Shown: in pieces, positions 6,345 through 10,990 of the stretch
Position numbering within the stretch: position 1 is the stretch's first letter
How the letters are laid out: each line of letters opens with the position of its first letter
Assembly: GCA_913031655.1 (NCBI GenBank)
Contig: CAJWFY010000045.1
Location: 1-10,990 of the forward strand
Reading direction: 5' to 3'
DNA: 10,990 bases
Source of the DNA: an uncultured Flavobacteriaceae bacterium
Lineage (GTDB): Bacteria; Bacteroidota; Bacteroidia; Flavobacteriales; Flavobacteriaceae
Notes under the pieces: model-generated
Told to the model about the DNA's origin: nothing
Seen by the model: the letters and a program-made list of their open reading frames with translations, nothing else
Databases searched by the model: none
Program-made: the position numbers and the translations under genes

Positions 6345-7532
6345 ATGGATAATAAATATAAGATAGCTAAAATTAAAGTTTCTCTAGTCAAAACTCAAAG
6401 TGCAGGTGCAGATTACACTGATCATGCAAAAGGTCATTGGATAAATGATCGAATAATTGCAAACCCAATGTCAAAATATAAAGAATATCAAAATTCTCGG
6501 TCTACTTGGGGGATGGATGTGCTTAAAGGAGTATTAATTCAAATATATACTGAAGATGGTCATGAAGGTTTTGCTACAGCTTATGGTGGTTATATTTCTG
6601 CATGGGTAATTAAAAATCATCTTGAGAGATTTCTAATTGGTGCTGATGCACGTAATTTTAATTTACTTTATGATCAAATGTTTAGATCAACAATACCTTA
6701 CTCAGGTCAAAATGGTGTGGTTATAAATGCAATAGCAGGAATTGATTTAGCCATGTGGGATTTAGTTGGTAAAATAAAAGATGAGCCTGTTTATAATTTA
6801 ATTGGAGGCAAAGTCAGAGACAAGTTACACACTTACGTAACTGGTGTTCAGCCAAAAATGTATAAGGAATGGGGACATTTTGGATCTAAATATCCTTTAC
6901 CTTACGGCCCAGGTGACGGTCCATCTGGATTAAAAAAAAATCAAGAAATTTTTATGGAATTAAGAAAAGAAGTTGGAAAAGATTATCCTTTAATGATCGA
7001 TTGTTATATGGCGCTAGACGTTCCATATGCTATTGATTTGGCAAATGCTTTAAAAGAAGTAGACATCTATTGGATAGAGGAAGTTTTACCTCCACATGAC
7101 TTGGAAAGTCATAAATATATCAAAAAAGCTTGTCCATGGCAGAGATGGACTACTGGAGAACATACAAATACAAGATATGGATTTAAAAAATTACTCGAAG
7201 ATAAATCGGTAGATATTATTCAGCCAGATGTAACATTGTGTGGTTTGTCTGAAGTAATTAAAATAATGAATATGGCATCAACATATGATGTTTTAGTAAT
7301 ACCACACTGTGCTGGTGTTTATGCTTATAATTTTGGAATAGCTTCGCCAATGACACCTATAAGTGAATTTATTAATTTAAGTCCTAATGGTGATAAAATT
7401 GTTCCAGTTTTTGGTAAAATGTTTACAGATGAGCCAGTTCCAAAAGATGGTTATATAAGCTTAAGTGACAAACCAGGTTTTGGAGTTACATTAAATAATG
7501 AGATTGAACTAGAGGAAGTAGTTTTCGATTAA
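6345..7532 (+). CDS. Enolase-superfamily aldonate dehydratase, L-rhamnonate dehydratase-like
   Basis: This 395-residue protein resembles L-rhamnonate dehydratase (RhmD) of E. coli in length and across the whole chain. The N-terminal capping domain has the family signature GADYTDHAKGHWINDRI and PMSKYKEY (residues 21-48). The barrel has Mg ligands Asp219 (LMIDC), Glu245 (WIEE) and Glu272 (TGEH), with the Asp295 (IIQPDV) and His321 (VIPHCAG) acid-base dyad; these match D226, E252, E280, D302 and H329 of RhmD. His31 in HWI corresponds to the RhmD substrate-binding His33. It should abstract the C2 proton of a hexonate and eliminate water to give a 2-keto-3-deoxy acid. The loop after Glu272 is HTNT instead of RhmD's HHGT, so substrate choice may differ (L-rhamnonate, L-mannonate, L-lyxonate or similar). 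It is the first gene of the plus-strand operon, with operator 6290-6303 upstream and no clear Shine-Dalgarno. Confidence 0.88.
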   Translation: MDNKYKIAKIKVSLVKTQSAGADYTDHAKGHWINDRIIANPMSKYKEYQNSRSTWGMDVLKGVLIQIYTEDGHEGFATAYGGYISAWVIKNHLERFLIGADARNFNLLYDQMFRSTIPYSGQNGVVINAIAGIDLAMWDLVGKIKDEPVYNLIGGKVRDKLHTYVTGVQPKMYKEWGHFGSKYPLPYGPGDGPSGLKKNQEIFMELRKEVGKDYPLMIDCYMALDVPYAIDLANALKEVDIYWIEEVLPPHDLESHKYIKKACPWQRWTTGEHTNTRYGFKKLLEDKSVDIIQPDVTLCGLSEVIKIMNMASTYDVLVIPHCAGVYAYNFGIASPMTPISEFINLSPNGDKIVPVFGKMFTDEPVPKDGYISLSDKPGFGVTLNNEIELEEVVFD

Positions 7533-7541
7533 AAAATTAAA

Positions 7542-9020
7542 GTGTCTAATGAACTGCTATACAAGCCTGGAATAGAGTTAATAAAACTTATTAAAAAAAA
7601 AGAAATTTCTCCAGTTGAGCTTACAAAGTTATCTCTAAGAAGAATTGAAGAAACAGAACCAAAAATAAATGCATTTTTTACGGTAATGCATGATCAGGCA
7701 ATTAATAAAGCAAAAGAAATAGAAAAAAAGATATTAAAAGGTGAACAACTAGGTCTTCTTGGGGGTTTGCCTACCTCAATAAAAGATTTAGAGCCAGTAA
7801 AAGATGTGCAAGTCACAAAAGGATCTTTAACAACAGGTAAAACAATTGCCGATAAAGACCAAATAATTGTCGAAAGAATAAAACAGCAAGATGGTATCAT
7901 TCTAGGTAAGACAAGCTGCCCAGAATTTGGTCATAGCACATCCAATGAATCAAAAATAAAAGATCACTGTAAAAATCCATGGAATTTAGAAGTTACCTCC
8001 GGTGGGTCTAGTGGTGGTGCCGCAGCGTCAGTAGCTGCTGGAGTTAATACAGTTGCTCAAGGTTCTGATGGAGGAGGTTCTGTTAGAATCCCCGCATCTT
8101 TTTGTGGGGTATTTGGGCTAATAGGAACGCAAGGAAGAATACCAAGAAAGCATGCTGGTTTGATGAGTTGGCTTCCAGTTAATTATTCTAGAATAGGTCC
8201 TATAAGTTGGTTTGTTGAGGATAGCGCATTATTATTTGACGTGATGTCAGGTCCACATCCTGAAAGTGAACCTATGACAATTCAAGAAAAAGAATACTTC
8301 CTTAAAGATATAGAGGCTGGAATTAAGAATAAAAAAATAGCCTGGTCAAATGATTTCAATACAAGAGTTGTTGACCCTGAAATAAAAGAAATATTTAATA
8401 ATAATTTAAAAATTTTTGAAAACCTAGGAGCAGAATTAGAAGAACTTAAATTTGATTTTGATTTAAATGATCTTGAACAACCATTTCATAAACATTTAAT
8501 GCATACATTTTCTTATTGTGTAAATGAAGAATTTTATAATATTGATCCAAAAAAATTAATGCCCCATGTAAAAAATACTATTGAAAGAGGAAGTAAGGTA
8601 ATGGCAAGTGATTATGCCAAAGCACTCGCTCAGTTAATGGAATATAGATCTAAAATGGATAAGATTTTTGATAAATATGATTATATTTTAAGTCCTACTG
8701 TGGCTATACCCCCACACAAATTTAATGAAAGACCAATCATTAATAATGGTAAAATAGAAATATTAGATATTACCAATGATCAAATGTTTAATGATAACAA
8801 TTATGACTACTCTTCTTGGATATTTGTTTTAGCTCAATTCACCGCCCCATTTAATTGGAGCGGAAATCCAGCCGTTTCATTACCGTGCGGGTTTACTAAA
8901 TCTGGATTACCAGTAGGATTACAACTAGCAGGAAAGAAAAAATCTGAGCTAAGCTTATTACAAGCCTCAAAAGCATTTGAAAACATCAATCCATGGCAAC
9001 AAAATAGACCAAAAATATGA
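7542..9020 (+). CDS. Amidase-signature family hydrolase
   Basis: This 492-residue protein carries the complete amidase-signature core. Lys81 lies in GGLPTSIKDL, the Gly-Ser-rich GGSSGGAAA holds the cis-serine (Ser156/157), and the nucleophile is Ser180 in GSDGGGSVRIPASFCG. This Ser-cisSer-Lys triad hydrolyses amide bonds of small molecules. The family includes GatA, but no gatB or gatC is present here and the C-terminal half is not GatA-specific, so a metabolic amidase is more likely. The start is GTG at 7542, 9 bp after the dehydratase stop, and its stop overlaps the next start by 4 bp (ATGA), so translation is coupled. No transmembrane or signal segment is visible; the enzyme is cytoplasmic. 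An amidase is not part of known aldonate pathways, which suggests an amide-linked or amidated form of the substrate. The substrate is unknown. Confidence 0.88.
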   Translation: MSNELLYKPGIELIKLIKKKEISPVELTKLSLRRIEETEPKINAFFTVMHDQAINKAKEIEKKILKGEQLGLLGGLPTSIKDLEPVKDVQVTKGSLTTGKTIADKDQIIVERIKQQDGIILGKTSCPEFGHSTSNESKIKDHCKNPWNLEVTSGGSSGGAAASVAAGVNTVAQGSDGGGSVRIPASFCGVFGLIGTQGRIPRKHAGLMSWLPVNYSRIGPISWFVEDSALLFDVMSGPHPESEPMTIQEKEYFLKDIEAGIKNKKIAWSNDFNTRVVDPEIKEIFNNNLKIFENLGAELEELKFDFDLNDLEQPFHKHLMHTFSYCVNEEFYNIDPKKLMPHVKNTIERGSKVMASDYAKALAQLMEYRSKMDKIFDKYDYILSPTVAIPPHKFNERPIINNGKIEILDITNDQMFNDNNYDYSSWIFVLAQFTAPFNWSGNPAVSLPCGFTKSGLPVGLQLAGKKKSELSLLQASKAFENINPWQQNRPKI

Positions 9021-9886
9021 GTTTAAGTAAATCAGAAATAAGATTTTACAAAAAAAATGGTTATTTAGTAAAAAATAAACTTATTTCTTTAAAAGAAATT
9101 AACAACATTAACAAATTAATTAAAAAAATTTTAACCAAAGAAGAAAAGAGAGAAACTAAAATTAAAAATTTAGGCGGATCTTACGATAACAATTTTGTTT
9201 ATAATTCAAATTCGTCTAAAAACAGAGAAATTCTCAGACTAAATAACCCTACTTACTATCATAGGTTATTTTATAATTTATCTAGAAATAAAAAAATAAT
9301 AAAAATAATTAAGATTTTGTTAGGAGGATCAGTAAGATTTCACCATTGTAAGCTTAATTTTAAATTACCATCTAGTAAAGGTGGTGAGGTTAGCTGGCAT
9401 CAAGACTGGGCTTTCTACCCTCATACAAATGATGATTTAGTTACTGTAGGAATTTATTTGGAAGATTGTTATGAGGAAAATGGTCCACTCCAGGTATTGC
9501 CAGGCTCACATAAAAACAAAATATTTAATCATCATAATAATCAAAAAGAATTTATAGGAAAAATATCTCAAAAAATTAATCTAAAATCTAAAAAATCTTT
9601 AATAGGACTTGCAGGAACAGTTACTTTTCATCATGTTAGAATGGTTCATGGCTCAGGTTTAAACTTAACAAATAATAAAAGACCCCTGATATTGTTTGGA
9701 TACAATAATACTGATGCGTGGCCGTTAACTATTGATGCCTCTGTAAACCCAAATGAAGACTTTAAAAAATATAATGATTGTATTATAGATGGAAAAATAC
9801 AACTAACGCCTAGATTTGAAAAAATTCCAATAAAAATTCCTTTACCAAAAAAAAGTGTTTCAATTTACCAACTACAAAGAAAATAA
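9017..9886 (+). CDS. PhyH-type Fe(II)/2-oxoglutarate-dependent dioxygenase
   Basis: This 289-residue protein belongs to the phytanoyl-CoA dioxygenase family. The iron-binding facial triad is visible as His128 and Asp130 in SWHQDWAFYPH and His211 in RMVHGSGLN, with Arg222 (NKRPLI) as the likely 2-oxoglutarate anchor. The intervening GPLQVLPGSHK (156-166) is the standard family strand. The N-terminal FYKKNGYLVKNKLIS is the usual PhyH start. It should couple oxidation of a small molecule to decarboxylation of 2-oxoglutarate: hydroxylation, or oxidative removal of an O- or N-linked alkyl group. Its start overlaps the amidase stop by 4 bp, and the next gene begins 2 bp after its own stop, so it is embedded in the operon. 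It is rich in Lys and Asn, like the rest of the window. The substrate is unknown; a modified sugar acid or its amine partner is an inference from context. Confidence 0.87.
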   Translation: MSLSKSEIRFYKKNGYLVKNKLISLKEINNINKLIKKILTKEEKRETKIKNLGGSYDNNFVYNSNSSKNREILRLNNPTYYHRLFYNLSRNKKIIKIIKILLGGSVRFHHCKLNFKLPSSKGGEVSWHQDWAFYPHTNDDLVTVGIYLEDCYEENGPLQVLPGSHKNKIFNHHNNQKEFIGKISQKINLKSKKSLIGLAGTVTFHHVRMVHGSGLNLTNNKRPLILFGYNNTDAWPLTIDASVNPNEDFKKYNDCIIDGKIQLTPRFEKIPIKIPLPKKSVSIYQLQRK

Positions 9887-9888
9887 AA

Positions 9889-10785
9889 ATGAAAAAAAAA
9901 ATTAAAGGTATCGCTCCTATGATTTATTGTTTTTTCAATAAAGAAAATAAAATTGATAGTAAATTAATTATTGAGCAGGTAAATAAGATTAATTCTATGG
10001 GTGTTCATGGAATAGCATGCTTAGGATTGGGGACTGAAGTAAATAAACTTAGTTTTAAAGAAAAGGTTAATATTATTGAGATTGTTTCAAAATTTAAGAA
10101 AAAAAATATGTATTTGGCCATAACAATAAGTGGTGAAAAATACTCCGATCAATTAAAACTTATTAAAGTAGCAAATGCCCATAATGCTGATTGGTTGATA
10201 CTTCAGCCGCCATCAGGGAAAAAACTAACTGAAATAGAATGTTATAATTTTTTTGAAAAGATTATTAATAAAGTAAATCGTAAGACATTTGTTGGAATTC
10301 AGAACGCTCCTGAGTATTTAAAATCTTCATTATCAACAAAAAGTGTTTTAAAATTATATAAAAAGTTTGAAAACTTTAGGATCATAAAAGGTGAAGGAAG
10401 TGCGAAGGTTTTAAAAAAAATAATATCAGAGTACCCTAGTGATTTAAAAGTATTTAATGGAAGATGTGGTTTAGAAATTATTGATAGCTTAAAGGCTGGA
10501 TGTGAAGGAATAATGCCTTCCGTAGAGTTTACAGACCTATTACTTGAGATTTATAAACTCTTTAAATCTAAAAATAATAAACTTGCTTATAAAAAATATA
10601 ATAAAATTAAACCTTTTATAAAATTTGTTATTAAAGATATTCCTACATTCATATGTTATGGAAAAAGAATTTACTCTCATAGACTTGGACTAAAAAAAAT
10701 TTATGAAAGAAAACCAAATCTCTCTCCTAGCAATTATGGAATAAAAAAATCAAAATTTATTTCTAAAAAATTAGGATATTATTAA
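9889..10785 (+). CDS. DapA/DHDPS-family (N-acetylneuraminate lyase superfamily) aldolase or dehydratase
   Basis: This 298-residue (beta/alpha)8 class I lyase has the Schiff-base lysine at Lys167 (FRIIKGEGS) and the family N-terminus GIAPMIYCFF with the carboxylate-binding loop GLGTE (residues 46-50). The DHDPS catalytic tyrosine (the Tyr of YNVP) is replaced: residues 137-141 read IQNAP, giving Gln138. The DHDPS arginine that follows is absent. It is therefore not dihydrodipicolinate synthase. Family relatives act on 2-keto-3-deoxy sugar acids as aldolases or as dehydratases. Here it is the best candidate to act on the product of the dehydratase, yielding pyruvate plus an aldehyde, or a further dehydrated acid. 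It starts 2 bp after the dioxygenase stop and is the last gene of the operon. Its stop overlaps the convergent tctA stop by 3 bp. Confidence 0.85.
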   Translation: MKKKIKGIAPMIYCFFNKENKIDSKLIIEQVNKINSMGVHGIACLGLGTEVNKLSFKEKVNIIEIVSKFKKKNMYLAITISGEKYSDQLKLIKVANAHNADWLILQPPSGKKLTEIECYNFFEKIINKVNRKTFVGIQNAPEYLKSSLSTKSVLKLYKKFENFRIIKGEGSAKVLKKIISEYPSDLKVFNGRCGLEIIDSLKAGCEGIMPSVEFTDLLLEIYKLFKSKNNKLAYKKYNKIKPFIKFVIKDIPTFICYGKRIYSHRLGLKKIYERKPNLSPSNYGIKKSKFISKKLGYY

Positions 10786-10796
10786 TTTTTTTTTTT
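10765..10796. terminator. Possible AT-only terminator between convergent genes
   Basis: AAAAAATTA (10765-10773) can pair with TAATTTTTT (10783-10791) across a 9-nt loop, and the T run continues to 10796. It overlaps the stop codons of the DapA-family gene and the opposing tctA. The long T tract fits termination of the plus-strand operon, but the stem has no G-C pairs, so its strength is doubtful. Confidence 0.35.
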
Positions 10797-10990
10797 AAAT
10801 AATGGAAAAAGTAGAGCAATTATTGCTAAGGTAAAAAAAGTTAAAGCTATTGGTCTTGTTAAAAACATTAACCAATTGCCATCAAATATTACTAGAGATT
10901 GTCTTAAAGTTCCCTCAACTAACTCTCCTAAAATCAACCCTATAATAACTGGGACTACAGAAAAACCATATCTTCTCATAAAAAAACCTA
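10782..10990 (-). CDS. tctA: Tripartite tricarboxylate transporter TctA permease, C-terminus (partial, runs off right edge)
   Basis: The last 69 or so residues of a membrane protein end at TAA (complement of 10782-10784). The reading frame stays open to the window edge, and the residues before the internal Met are GFF, so MRRYGF is not the true start. The motif MRRYGFSVVPVIIGLILGELVEGTLRQSL, followed by FLTRPIALTFFTLA, is the conserved end of TctA, the large permease of TTT transporters. These take up di- or tricarboxylates and related acids with a TctB small subunit and a TctC binding protein. Those partners would lie upstream, outside the window. It is convergent with the catabolic operon and may be a second acid importer of the locus or an unrelated neighbour. 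Confidence 0.88.
   Translation of the reverse strand, partial: GFFMRRYGFSVVPVIIGLILGELVEGTLRQSLVIFDGNWLMFLTRPIALTFFTLAIIALLFPLFKKKN

Noticed and set aside
7542..9020. Assignment as GatA of the tRNA-dependent amidotransferase
   Set aside because: The catalytic core is shared by the entire amidase family, and no gatB or gatC is adjacent; the gene is locked into a catabolic operon.
9889..10785. Assignment as dihydrodipicolinate synthase (dapA)
   Set aside because: The catalytic tyrosine and substrate arginine of DHDPS are missing, and the context is sugar-acid catabolism and not lysine synthesis.
10782..10979. A complete 65-residue membrane protein at the right edge
   Set aside because: The frame continues upstream of the Met to the edge, and the sequence is the internal and terminal part of TctA.
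1..10990. tRNA, rRNA, CRISPR arrays, insertion sequences or prophage genes
   Set aside because: No cloverleaf-like or rRNA sequence, no regularly spaced repeats and no transposase or integrase was seen by eye on either strand.

Overview
The window is strongly AT-rich and tightly packed, with very short intergenic gaps, A/T-rich wobble positions and weak ribosome binding sites. It carries a TRAP transporter and the end of a tripartite tricarboxylate (TctA) transporter. Together these suggest a streamlined marine alphaproteobacterium of the SAR11/Pelagibacterales type. This is inferred from composition and gene content, because no phylogenetic marker gene is present.

Layout. The left half, on the minus strand, is one probable operon read right to left: TRAP solute-binding protein (dctP), small and large membrane subunits (dctQ, dctM), an EamA/DMT permease, and the N-terminus of a ROK-family sugar kinase that runs off the left edge. 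Divergent from dctP on the plus strand is a short-chain dehydrogenase. It is followed by a 35-codon remnant of an amidohydrolase (lactonase-like) gene and then a LacI/GntR-type repressor. After a 143-bp regulatory gap comes a close-packed plus-strand operon: an L-rhamnonate-dehydratase-like enolase-superfamily enzyme, an amidase-signature hydrolase, a PhyH-type Fe(II)/2-oxoglutarate dioxygenase, and a DapA-family aldolase or lyase. The right edge holds the C-terminus of a TctA permease, convergent with the DapA-family gene and overlapping it at the stop codons.

How the genes fit together. The set reads as an uptake and catabolic locus for an acid sugar, probably a 6-deoxy-hexonate or related aldonate. 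TRAP brings the acid in, the enolase-superfamily enzyme dehydrates it to a 2-keto-3-deoxy acid, and the SDR and/or DapA-family enzyme processes that product towards pyruvate and a small aldehyde or acid. The amidase and PhyH dioxygenase are not standard members of such pathways. They suggest that the natural substrate is conjugated or modified, or that this is an undescribed variant route.

Regulation. Near-identical palindromes resembling TGATAACGTTATCA lie between dctP and the SDR gene and in front of the dehydratase operon. The LacI/GntR-type repressor encoded between them is the obvious candidate to bind both. The main points for follow-up are this two-site regulon, the lactonase-like gene remnant, and the amidase plus dioxygenase pair inside an acid-sugar operon.
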